From NCBI GenBank assembly GCA_003020985.1, contig PXRM01000039.1:1-36319 (forward strand): DNA of 36,319 nt. Direction: 5' to 3'. The notes under the pieces were generated by a model. That model did not search any database and was not told the origin of the DNA. It worked only from the letters and a program-made list of their open reading frames with translations. The stretch comes from Halobacteriales archaeon QS_4_70_19 (GTDB taxonomy: Archaea; Halobacteriota; Halobacteria; Halobacteriales; Haloarculaceae). The translations under genes and the position numbers were made by a program. The number at the start of each line of letters is the position of its first letter. The first letter of the stretch is position 1. Positions 23,165 to 31,051 of the stretch are shown here, piece by piece.

Positions 23165-23896
23165 ATGTCCCTCACCGAACTGATATCCGGTGTGGAGGAC
23201 CACGAGAAGCGCCTCACGGTGTTCAACACCGGCGAAGAGACCGTCGAGGCCGTCCGGGAGCAGTTCCGCGACCGGAACCTCTCGGTCGTCGGAGACCGCT
23301 CCGAGAGCGATCGGCCGGGTTCGTTCGTCGTCCTGTCGAGCCAGCGGGACGGGGACGAGGACGAGTTCGTCACCGCGACCAGCGTCGACGAGGTCCTCAC
23401 CCCGCCGGACCAGCCGAACTCGCGGGGCGACGGCGAGCACCACCCCATCCTCGACCATCTCGACGAGACGATGTTCACCTCCTACGACACCCGGCAGATG
23501 GTGTCGGCCTCCCGGGAGATCGAGGACCGGGCCTGGCGACTCGGCAGCGGCTCGCTGCACGCCGGGTTCCAGCAGCTCTCCATCCTCTCCGACCAGATGG
23601 ACGTGTACACGCGGCTCGCCTCCCGCGAGGACCTGGACGTCCACGCCTACGCGTGTCCCGACGCGGAGGTACCGGAACACGACACCGACCTCACCATCCA
23701 CGTCGAACGCTCCGAGGAGATCGCCGAGTCCTGGTTCGTCGCCTACGACGGCGACGGAGTCGACGTCAACAAGTGCGCGCTGCTGGCCGAGGAGCGCGAG
23801 GACCGTGCGTTCTACGGCTTCTGGACCTACGACCCGGACACGGTCGACTGGCTCATCGAGTACCTCGAGGGTGCCTACGGCCTCATCGAGCAGTAA
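23165..23896 (+). CDS. DICT sensory domain-containing protein
   Basis: This 243-residue soluble acidic protein matches the haloarchaeal DICT-domain layout. It starts SLTELISGVEDHEKRLTVFN, has FVVLSSQRDGDEDEF, DETMFTSYDTRQMVSASREI, ARLGSGSLHAGFQQLS-type segments (here WRLGSGSLHAGFQQLS), and ends WLIEYLEGAYGLIE. DICT is a predicted sensory domain often linked to diguanylate cyclases or two-component systems in bacteria; in haloarchaea it occurs alone. What it senses is not known. No output domain is present, so it would have to act through a partner. Confidence 0.8.
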   Translation: MSLTELISGVEDHEKRLTVFNTGEETVEAVREQFRDRNLSVVGDRSESDRPGSFVVLSSQRDGDEDEFVTATSVDEVLTPPDQPNSRGDGEHHPILDHLDETMFTSYDTRQMVSASREIEDRAWRLGSGSLHAGFQQLSILSDQMDVYTRLASREDLDVHAYACPDAEVPEHDTDLTIHVERSEEIAESWFVAYDGDGVDVNKCALLAEEREDRAFYGFWTYDPDTVDWLIEYLEGAYGLIEQ

Positions 23897-23972
23897 CCGT
23901 CCCCGGCTCGCTCTCCCCGTCGTTCCCTCTCCCGTCAGCGGCCGTGCCGCGGGCCCGGGATAAACACTTACT

Positions 23973-23987
23973 AACTTTTCAAAAGTT
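23973..23987. promoter_or_regulatory. perfect palindrome upstream of the exporter operon promoter (candidate operator)
   Basis: AACTTTT-C-AAAAGTT is a 15-nt perfect palindrome ending 8 nt before the TATA box TATTAAATA (23995-24003). The position, just upstream of the BRE/TATA, fits a site for a dimeric regulator. No regulator gene is in this operon. Confidence 0.55.
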
Positions 23988-23994
23988 TACCGTG

Positions 23995-24003
23995 TATTAA
24001 ATA
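23995..24003 (+). promoter_or_regulatory. TATA box of the COG1361-MMPL operon
   Basis: TATTAAATA is centred 28 nt before ATG 24027, giving a leaderless transcript and supporting that start. Confidence 0.65.
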
Positions 24004-24026
24004 CCCGTGGCGTGTCGGGACGAACA

Positions 24027-26030
24027 ATGAGTTCCGGTGCTGTCGCAGCGAAACGTGCCCTCCGTGTGCTGCTCGTACTCACCCTCGTCGGCTCGGTCGT
24101 CGCCGCCACGGCCGTGCCGGCCGCCGCGTTCGTCCGCGGGAAGCCGGACATCGACGTCACCCTCTCGGACGGCTCCCTCCAGCCGGGGACCGAGACCACG
24201 CTCGAACTGAGCCTCTCGAACAGGGGTGACATCGGCCTCGGCGCGACGAGTCAGGAACTCGCCGGGAAGGAACAGGTCGTCACCACTGCGCGGGGGACCG
24301 TCGTCCGGGCCCGGGCGCGGGGGGATGCCCCCGTCGAGATCGAGTCCGGGGCGGTGGCGCTCGGGTCGGTCCCCGAGGGGGTCCGCTCGGTCCCCATCCG
24401 CGTCTCGGTCCCGGAGGACGCCGAGCCCGGGACGTACCGGCTCGACGTGGACGTCGAGTACGAGTACTACGACCAGATCCCCGGGTCGCCGGTCAGCAGC
24501 TATAGCAGCAAGGAGGTCAGCGAGGAGTACACCGTCCGGGTGACCGTCGAGGAGCGCGCACGGTTCGAGGTGGTCGACAGCTCGACGACGGCTCCCGTCG
24601 GCGGCTCCGGGGCGGTGAACGTCACCGTCGCCAACGTCGGGAACGAGAACGCCACAGACGCGTCGATATCGCTCCAGTCGAGCAACGCGGCGCTGACCTT
24701 CGGCGGGTCGCCCGCGGCCAGTTCGTACGTCGGCGACTGGGCACCCGGGGAGCGACGCACGTTCACCTTCGGCGCCGACGTCGCCGACGGCGCGACCCCG
24801 CGCTCGCTCTCGCTCGGGACCACCGTCGACTACGAGGACGCCGATGGGAACCCCCAGCAGGCGTCGCTCTCGACCGGCGTCACGCCGGCCGCCGAGCAGC
24901 GATTCGCTCTCGCCGGCGCCGGGACGGACGCCGCCGTCGACGACAGCGGGGAGCTGACGGTGGCACTCACCAACACCGGGAACCGGACGCTCTCGGACGC
25001 CTCGGTCCAGCTCGACTCCGGGAACGCGGCGCTGACCTTCGGCGGGTCGCCCACGGCACGGACGTACGTCGGGGAGTGGGCGGCCGGCGAAACCAGGCGG
25101 TTCGACGTCGAGGCGACGTTCGCCGCCGCGGCCGAGGAGCGCAACTACGCCGTCGACGCGACCGTCTCCTACACGAATCCGGCCGGCCGGACCGAACGGG
25201 CCGACCCGGTGACGCTCGGTGTCATCCCCGCCGCCGAGCAGTCGTTCGACCTGGAGAACCACGGAACGGACCTGCGCGTCGGCGAGGAGGGACAGCTGAC
25301 CGGGACCATCGTCAACGAGGGGCCCGGTGCCGTGGAGAACGCGGTGCTGGTGCTGGAGCCACCGAGCAACGTCGTGACCGCCGAAACGGAGTACGCCGTC
25401 GGTGACCTCGCCGCGGGTGAGAGCGCCGAGGTCCGGTACGACGTGGAGGTTTCCTCCGAGGCCCGGCAGGGGCCCCGCCAGTTCACCTACCGGCTCCGCT
25501 ACGAGGACGCGGACGGGGACACGGTCACCGCCGACCCGCAGTACGCCCGGGGGACTGTCGGCCAGCAGCGTGACACCTTCACCGTGACCGCCGACGCGTC
25601 GCTGGCTGCGGGCTCCGGCGACACCGTCGAGGTGGACATCACGAACGAGGGCGAGGAGCGACTGACCTCGGTGAACGCGAAGCTGTTCGCCGACGCCCCG
25701 CTCTCGGCGAGCAACGACGAGGCGTTCCTCACCGCGCTCGATCCGGGCGAAACCAAGACGTTGCGCTTCCGTGTCGCCGCCGCGGGCGATGCCCTCGCGA
25801 AGCAGTACCCCATGTCGCTCGACTTCCAGTACACGGAGCCGGACGGTGACCGGAAGATCTCCGACAGCTACCAGGTGGCCGTCGACGTGACCGAGCGCAG
25901 CGGCGGCGGGCTACTGTCGACGTTCCCCGTCCCCGGTGGTGTCGGCAGCGCCGGCGTCGGGCTCGGCCTCGTGCTCTCGCTGGGCGGGCTGGCAGCGGTC
26001 GGCCTCGGCCTCGTCGGGCGCGGGGAATGA
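24027..26030 (+). CDS. COG1361-type S-layer-like secreted protein, exporter partner
   Basis: This 667-residue protein has an N-terminal signal or anchor helix (about 12-36, ending AAAF), then a series of beta-sandwich modules like the CARDB/COG1361 surface-protein repeats (for example TTLELSLSNRGDIGLG, GAVNVTVANVGNENAT, GELTVALTNTGNRTLS, GQLTGTIVNEGPG, DTVEVDITNEGEE), and a C-terminal hydrophobic helix after a Gly/Pro linker. It should sit outside the cell, anchored at both ends. Two modules are near copies: a 30-nt stretch is identical at 24684-24713 and 25023-25052, 113 codons apart. The stop overlaps the MMPL start (ATGA), so the two are translationally coupled. Pairing of such proteins with MMPL exporters suggests an extracellular extension of the transporter; that is inference. 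Confidence 0.85.
   Translation: MSSGAVAAKRALRVLLVLTLVGSVVAATAVPAAAFVRGKPDIDVTLSDGSLQPGTETTLELSLSNRGDIGLGATSQELAGKEQVVTTARGTVVRARARGDAPVEIESGAVALGSVPEGVRSVPIRVSVPEDAEPGTYRLDVDVEYEYYDQIPGSPVSSYSSKEVSEEYTVRVTVEERARFEVVDSSTTAPVGGSGAVNVTVANVGNENATDASISLQSSNAALTFGGSPAASSYVGDWAPGERRTFTFGADVADGATPRSLSLGTTVDYEDADGNPQQASLSTGVTPAAEQRFALAGAGTDAAVDDSGELTVALTNTGNRTLSDASVQLDSGNAALTFGGSPTARTYVGEWAAGETRRFDVEATFAAAAEERNYAVDATVSYTNPAGRTERADPVTLGVIPAAEQSFDLENHGTDLRVGEEGQLTGTIVNEGPGAVENAVLVLEPPSNVVTAETEYAVGDLAAGESAEVRYDVEVSSEARQGPRQFTYRLRYEDADGDTVTADPQYARGTVGQQRDTFTVTADASLAAGSGDTVEVDITNEGEERLTSVNAKLFADAPLSASNDEAFLTALDPGETKTLRFRVAAAGDALAKQYPMSLDFQYTEPDGDRKISDSYQVAVDVTERSGGGLLSTFPVPGGVGSAGVGLGLVLSLGGLAAVGLGLVGRGE
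24684..25052 (+). repeat. internal module duplication in the COG1361 gene
   Basis: The codons for NAALTFGGSP are identical over 30 nt at 24684-24713 and 25023-25052. The surrounding modules (SYVGDWAPGE and TYVGEWAAGE; TPAAEQRF and IPAAEQSF) are also similar, with a 339-nt (113-codon) period. Confidence 0.75.
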
Positions 26031-28588
26031 ACGGCCCCGTCGACTACCAGCGGTTCGTCGACGCCGCGGACGACCAGATCGTCGACCACCCCAGGCGGGT
26101 CGTCGGCGTCTTCCTCGTCCTGACCGTGGTGTTCGCGGCGGGGCTGGGCGCCGTCTCGACGGACGCCGGCACGGAGGGGTTCACGCAGGACGTGCCCGCC
26201 CAGGAGGCGTTCGAGGACGTCCAGCGGCAGTTCGGGACGGCCCCGTTCGAGACCGATACCGGGAGCACGCAGCTCATCCAGCGCGGCGAGAACGTCCTCT
26301 CGAAGAAGGGACTGACGCGGATGCTCCGGGTGCAGGACCGCGTCGAGAGCCACGGGGAGCTTCGGGTCACCAGCACGTCGTCGGCCGCGACCATCGTCGC
26401 GACCGAGCTGGACCCGGAGGCCCGGACGACCGAGCAGCAGCTCCGGGCCGTCGAGCGGGCCACACCGCGCGAGATCGACGCGGCGGTCCGGCGCGCGGCC
26501 GATCGGAACCCCCGGTTCGTCGGCCTCCTCTCGAACGATTTCAACCGCGGCTCCGCCTCCGCCGGCGCGACCATCGGCGTCGTCACCCACGAGGTGCCAG
26601 CCGGGCTGTCGGCCTCGGCCGGACAGGGTGGGACGAGTCCGCTGACATCCCTCCAGCTCCGCACGGACTTCGTGGTCGGCAGCGTCGGCGGCGAAATCAT
26701 CGTCTTCGGCTCGGGCATCACCTCCGCGGAGTTCTCCAACGTCATCTTCGACTCGCTCGTCATCGTCGTCCCCGCGGCGGTCACGTTCATCCTCCTCTTT
26801 CTCGTCGTCTCCTACCGGGACCTGGCTGACCTGCTGCTGGGGATGGTGGCGCTGGCGATGGGGCTCGTCTGGACGTTCGGCTTCATGGGACTGGCCGGAA
26901 TCCCGTTCAACCAGATCCTCATCACCATCCCGCCGCTGTTGCTGGCGGTCGGAATCGACTTCGGCATCCACGCGGTCAACCGCTACCGCGAGGAGCGGGT
27001 CCGGGGGCGCGACATCGGCCCGGCGATGCGCGTGACGACCGACCAGCTCCTCGTGGCCTTCTTCATCGTCACCGGGACGACGGTGATCGGGTTCTCCGCG
27101 AACCTCACGTCCGCGTTGCCGCCCATCCGGGACTTCGGCATCGTGGCGGCGGTCGGCATCGTGTTCACCTTCCTCATCTTCGGCGTGTTCCTGCCGGCGG
27201 CGAAGGTGCTGCTGGACCGGTCCCGCGAGAAGTACCCCATCCCGACACTCTCCACGACGCCGCTCGGCGCGGAGGGGTCGCTGCTCGGACGCGCCCTGTC
27301 GAGTGGGGTCGTCGTCGCGAGGACCGCGCCAGCGGCGTTCCTGGTGCTCGCACTCGTCGCGTCCGGGGGGATGGCCTACTACGCGACCGGCGTCGACACG
27401 ACCTTCTCGAACGAGGACTTCCTCCCGCCCGAGGAGAACCCCGACTACCTGGAGGCGCTCCCGGAACCGTTCGAACCCTCCGAGTACAGCGTGACCGCGG
27501 TGACGAACTTCCTCTCGGAGAACTTCGAGTCCGGCCAGTCCGACACGGTCACCGTGTACGTGGAGGGGCCGATGCGACAGGACCAGGCACTGGAGGTGCT
27601 GTCCCGGGCCGGGGACGACCCGCCGGACGCCTTCGTCCGTCAGGAGGGCCGGGCCGACGCCACCTCCATCATCACAGTCATCGACGACTACGCCGCGAGG
27701 GACGAGGAGTTCCGCCGCATGGTCGAGCGCAATGACCGCAACGGCAACGGCGTCCCCGACGACGACCTGCCGGCCATCTACGACGCGCTGCTCGACGAGG
27801 ACTCACCCGTCCGGGGGCAGGCCCTTCGCTACCTGACCGCCGACCGCCGTTCGACGCGGCTGGTTTACAGCGTGAAGGCCGACGCCACGCAGTCCGAGAT
27901 CACCGAGGACGCCCGAACCGTCGCCAGAGATGTCGAACGCCCCGGCACCTCGTTCACCGCGACTGCGACCGGCTCGACCGTCGTGTTCGAGGCCATCGCC
28001 GGGCTCATCCTGGAGTCGGCGGTCACGTCGCTCACCATCGCGCTCGTGGGGACGGTCATCTTCCTCCTGCTCATCTACTGGATTCTGGAGGGGCGGCCGT
28101 CGCTCGGGATCGCCAACCTCGTCCCCATCGTCGTGACGGTGGCGTTCGTGGCGGGGTCGATGCGCGCCTTCGGCATCTCCTTCAACGCGTTCACCGCGAC
28201 CATCCTCGCCATCACCATCGGCCTGGGCATCGACTACTCCGTCCACGTCACCCACCGGTTCACCGACGAGTACCGCGAGCGCGACCTGGAGACGGCGCTC
28301 GACCGGACCGTACGGGGGACCGGCGGCGCGCTCGCCGGGTCGATGCTGACCACGGTCTTCGGCATCGGCGTGCTGGTCCTGTCGGTGTTCCCCGCCATCG
28401 GCCAGTTCGGTCTCCTCACGGGCCTGAGCGTCATCTATGCCTTCGTGGCGTCGCTGCTGGTGCTCCCCTCGGCGCTGGCCGTCTGGGTCCGCCTCTTCGA
28501 CGGTGGTGGCGGGACGGTGGCCGGAGAAGAGGACGGACCCACCGGCCCGCCGGAGGAGGGACCTGTCGTGAGCAGCGACCCGCACTGA
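26027..28588 (+). CDS. MMPL/RND family transporter
   Basis: This 853-residue exporter has the RND two-half layout. TM1 lies at about 24-44, then a large outside domain, then a block of five helices (about 240-390) with the MMPL motif GIDFGIHAVNRYREE (from about 309). A second outside domain follows and a second block (about 650-830) with GIDYSVHVTHRFTDE (from about 734). Both GxD motifs supply the Asp used for proton coupling. The N- and C-terminal tails are cytoplasmic and acidic. Such proteins export lipids or hydrophobic compounds in bacteria; the archaeal substrate is unknown. It is the second gene of an operon after the COG1361 protein (4-nt overlap). Confidence 0.92.
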   Translation: MNGPVDYQRFVDAADDQIVDHPRRVVGVFLVLTVVFAAGLGAVSTDAGTEGFTQDVPAQEAFEDVQRQFGTAPFETDTGSTQLIQRGENVLSKKGLTRMLRVQDRVESHGELRVTSTSSAATIVATELDPEARTTEQQLRAVERATPREIDAAVRRAADRNPRFVGLLSNDFNRGSASAGATIGVVTHEVPAGLSASAGQGGTSPLTSLQLRTDFVVGSVGGEIIVFGSGITSAEFSNVIFDSLVIVVPAAVTFILLFLVVSYRDLADLLLGMVALAMGLVWTFGFMGLAGIPFNQILITIPPLLLAVGIDFGIHAVNRYREERVRGRDIGPAMRVTTDQLLVAFFIVTGTTVIGFSANLTSALPPIRDFGIVAAVGIVFTFLIFGVFLPAAKVLLDRSREKYPIPTLSTTPLGAEGSLLGRALSSGVVVARTAPAAFLVLALVASGGMAYYATGVDTTFSNEDFLPPEENPDYLEALPEPFEPSEYSVTAVTNFLSENFESGQSDTVTVYVEGPMRQDQALEVLSRAGDDPPDAFVRQEGRADATSIITVIDDYAARDEEFRRMVERNDRNGNGVPDDDLPAIYDALLDEDSPVRGQALRYLTADRRSTRLVYSVKADATQSEITEDARTVARDVERPGTSFTATATGSTVVFEAIAGLILESAVTSLTIALVGTVIFLLLIYWILEGRPSLGIANLVPIVVTVAFVAGSMRAFGISFNAFTATILAITIGLGIDYSVHVTHRFTDEYRERDLETALDRTVRGTGGALAGSMLTTVFGIGVLVLSVFPAIGQFGLLTGLSVIYAFVASLLVLPSALAVWVRLFDGGGGTVAGEEDGPTGPPEEGPVVSSDPH

Positions 28589-28640
28589 CCGGCAACGGGT
28601 CGAGAGCGCACACCGCCGTTCTCGGGGTCGTCGTCGTCTC

Positions 28641-28720
28641 ATACGGATTACGCTACGTCATTTCCACATCGACTCCGCACTCGGGCGGTCGTCGTGGTAA
28701 ACAGTTAGCGTAATCCGTAT
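28641..28720. repeat. 80-bp element with 15-bp perfect inverted repeats
   Basis: ATACGGATTACGCTA (28641-28655) is repeated inverted and exactly at 28706-28720. It lies between the convergent MMPL and AHL-lactonase-like genes, and its right end touches the stop codon of the latter. The centre is 50 nt without further strong pairing. It may be a bidirectional terminator or a small mobile repeat; I recall similar GATACGGATTACG-type sequences in haloarchaeal genomes, unchecked. Confidence 0.6.
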
Positions 28721-29520
28721 CAGTGCCAGCGCTCGCGGAGCGTCGCGGCCTGGTCGGGATCGTGGCCGTACACCACCGTCGCGTCCGTCCGCCGCTCGAT
28801 GTCCTTCAGCCGGCGGAGCGACTCGCGCCAGTCGGCGTTGCTCGTGGTGAGCGACTGGCCCATCGGCGCCTCGTCCTCGTAGTTCGGCCGGAGGAAGACC
28901 TCGTCCCCCGCGACCAGGACGGTCCCGTGAGCGTCCGTTTCCAGCCGCGCGCCGAGCAGTCCGGGCGTGTGACCCGGCAGGTGGAGCAGGTCGAATCCCG
29001 GCAGCAACTGTCGCTCGCCGCCCACGACCTGCCAGTTCAGGTCGTGGTCGAAGTCGCTCGCGAGGTAGGCGTTCGCGCCGGCCGGCGTCTTCGCCGACAG
29101 GTACGCGAACTCCACCTCGCGCCGGTGGACGTACACCGGTACGTCCGTCCCGTCGAACAGGAAGAGTCCCCCGGCGTGGTCGAGATGCAGGTGGCTCTGG
29201 ACCACCACGTCGACGTCGTCGAGTCCGTAGCCCACGTCGTCGAGCGCCGTCTCCAGGTCGCGCTCGTCGGCGTCCGGGCACGCGAACGCCTCGAACAGCG
29301 GCGCCGGCCAGTAGCCGTCGCCGGCCTCGGGATGCGAGCCGGTGTCCCAGAGCACCGTCCCCTCGGGGTGGTCCACGAGCAGGTTCCAGACCGCGAACTC
29401 GCCGTAGTCCGCGTCCGGGTTCCGGTTCGAGTACGTGGCCGCCGTCGTCCCGTCCACGGCGAAGTTCCGGTCCGACATGATCGTCCCCCGGTCCAGGAGG
29501 TGCAGGTTCATCTCGACCAT
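28720..29520 (-). CDS. N-acyl homoserine lactonase-like MBL-fold hydrolase
   Basis: This 266-residue protein is closest in form to AHL lactonases (AiiA/AttM type): FAVWNLLVDHPEGTVLWDTG near the N-terminus, the dinuclear zinc motif SHLHLDHAGG (His110, His112, Asp114, His115), LPGHTPG (His about 184), AGDEVF (Asp about 206) and YGHD near the C-terminus. These enzymes open the lactone ring of acyl-homoserine lactones; related members act on other lactones or esters, so quorum quenching is only one possible role. ATG 29520 (MVEMNLHLL) was taken; ATG 29511 is the alternative. Its stop codon shares its first base with the 80-bp inverted-repeat element. Confidence 0.82.
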   Translation of the reverse strand: MVEMNLHLLDRGTIMSDRNFAVDGTTAATYSNRNPDADYGEFAVWNLLVDHPEGTVLWDTGSHPEAGDGYWPAPLFEAFACPDADERDLETALDDVGYGLDDVDVVVQSHLHLDHAGGLFLFDGTDVPVYVHRREVEFAYLSAKTPAGANAYLASDFDHDLNWQVVGGERQLLPGFDLLHLPGHTPGLLGARLETDAHGTVLVAGDEVFLRPNYEDEAPMGQSLTTSNADWRESLRRLKDIERRTDATVVYGHDPDQAATLRERWH

Positions 29521-29604
29521 ACTTCCACTACGAGTGGCCGTGGGATAACCGTTGATAGCGGCGGAACGTGGAAGGCGGATAGCGCCCGGAGCCCGGCGAT
29601 GTTA

Positions 29605-29657
29605 CCAGATTATATCTCGTATTTGTGATATATACGGGAGCTATCTCCGTAATCTGG
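29605..29657. repeat. AT-rich foldback islet downstream of the LEA14 gene
   Basis: CCAGATTA (29605-29612) and TAATCTGG (29650-29657) are exact inverted copies around a very AT-rich core with TATATC and TATCTCC. The islet lies after the LEA14 gene and before the lactonase-like gene (both minus strand), so it may end one transcript and start the other. Confidence 0.45.
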
Positions 29658-29689
29658 ATTTCATCCCGTCCATCCTGGTCTCTCGACGG

Positions 29690-30865
29690 TTACGAGATGA
29701 CGGACGCGACCCGCATCACGGAGCCGACGAGCCCGTCGTCGGTCGGCGATCCGGTGGGTGTGGTCGGCGGGGCGTCGTCGGTGGGCGTCGAGTCGCCGAC
29801 GAGGCCGTCGTCGGTCGGGGAGCCGGTCCCGCCGTCACCGCCGACGAGGCCGTCCTCCTCGGTCGATGTCGGTGTCGCCGTGGGGGTCGCGGTTCCCGCG
29901 GCGCCATCCTCGGTCTCGTTCTTCGTCCCGAAGATGTCCGTCTCGAACGTCTGCACGTAGGTCAGCCGGTCGAGCGGGACGCGGATCTGGTTGCCCGTGG
30001 GTAGCTCCACCTTGGCGTAGAAGTCGATTCGGAGCGTCGTCCGCTGGTCGTTCTGTAGGTGCGAGACCCACCACTCGTCCAGATTGCGGTTGTCGATGGT
30101 CGGGGTCGTCCGGAGGGTCTCCGTGCTGCCCCCGGGGATGACGTACGCCTGGTCGGTGGTACCCTCGCCCATCGAGACGTTGTTCATCGAGATCTCGTAG
30201 CCGACCTCGGTGATGGTGTAGGGCTCCGTCTGCGGGTTGTAGACGACGAACTCCATCGGGATGGGGGTCGACTGTCGGTCGACCTCGCCCCACGTCCCGT
30301 CCGTGCGGTTGACGTAGAGGACGGGGTTGGAGTAGATGGGGTTCTGGGGCCCCTCGACGGGCCGCGTCTCGTCCGAGGCGAACGCGCTGATGACGTCCGT
30401 CTCGACCTGTTCCCGCTGGTTCAGGTCGAACGAGCGGTTCCCCAGCACGGAGGTCTTCACCGTCGCGTCGATGGTGACGTTGGTTACCTCGTCGTTGCGA
30501 ATGTGCGAGACCCACCACGGCGGGATGCGGTCGTTGAGCATCGCCGTCTCGAAGGGGAGGGTCGTGTTGCCGGACTGGATCTGGAGCCCGGCCTTCGACC
30601 CGTGGGCCATCTCGATGTCGTTCATGTAGACGGTGTAGTTCACTGTCGAGCCCCCCAGCTGGACGCCGATGGGATTGGGGTTGTTCACCACGAGATCCGT
30701 CAGGATCATCGTCCGGTCCTGGTTCACGTCGCCGAATCGGTTCTCGACACCGACGACTGCCGGGGCGCCGACGAGGCCCAGGGCGAACGCTCCGCCGATG
30801 CTGGCCGTCAGGACCCCCACGGCGGCGAGGACTGCCTTCACCCGAACGATGGCGCGATTGTCCAT
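29690..30865 (-). CDS. LEA14/WHy-like protein with two tandem domains
   Basis: This 391-residue protein from ATG 30865 (MDNRAIVRV) begins with an N-terminal membrane or signal helix (VKAVLAAVGVLTASIGGAFALG). Two copies of a WHy/LEA14-type beta-sandwich follow: each has VVNNPNPIGV- or VVYNPQTEPY-type starts and ends WWVSHIRNDEVTNVTIDATV or WWVSHLQNDQRTTLRIDFYA. LEA14 proteins are tied to desiccation and stress tolerance in plants; the archaeal role is not known. The C-terminal tail is Thr/Ser/Pro/Asp-rich with three DGLVG repeats, and may be O-glycosylated or cell-wall spanning. Several NxS/T sites fit an extracellular location. The upstream extension to 31006 was dropped. Confidence 0.82.
   Translation of the reverse strand: MDNRAIVRVKAVLAAVGVLTASIGGAFALGLVGAPAVVGVENRFGDVNQDRTMILTDLVVNNPNPIGVQLGGSTVNYTVYMNDIEMAHGSKAGLQIQSGNTTLPFETAMLNDRIPPWWVSHIRNDEVTNVTIDATVKTSVLGNRSFDLNQREQVETDVISAFASDETRPVEGPQNPIYSNPVLYVNRTDGTWGEVDRQSTPIPMEFVVYNPQTEPYTITEVGYEISMNNVSMGEGTTDQAYVIPGGSTETLRTTPTIDNRNLDEWWVSHLQNDQRTTLRIDFYAKVELPTGNQIRVPLDRLTYVQTFETDIFGTKNETEDGAAGTATPTATPTSTEEDGLVGGDGGTGSPTDDGLVGDSTPTDDAPPTTPTGSPTDDGLVGSVMRVASVIS
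29723..29866 (-). repeat. three imperfect repeats coding for the DGLVG tail
   Basis: Units begin at 29723, 29795 and 29840; the first two match closely over 33 nt (GSPTDDGLVG), and the third is shorter (EEDGLVGG). They lie in the last 60 codons of the LEA14-like gene. Confidence 0.6.
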
Positions 30866-31051
30866 GCTAACCGGGGCGAATCGTTGCCCGGGCATGAACT
30901 TTCTGTCCCTGGAACACTGTTCGCCCGGGAAGAATCCGGGACACCGGGAGATCCCGCCGTCGTCCCAGGGGGCTCGTGAACCACGGGTCCGGATGCTCAC
31001 CGACACCGGTCCCGGGAGCCGACCGTCGGCGGTCCGTCGATCGGTCCGACG

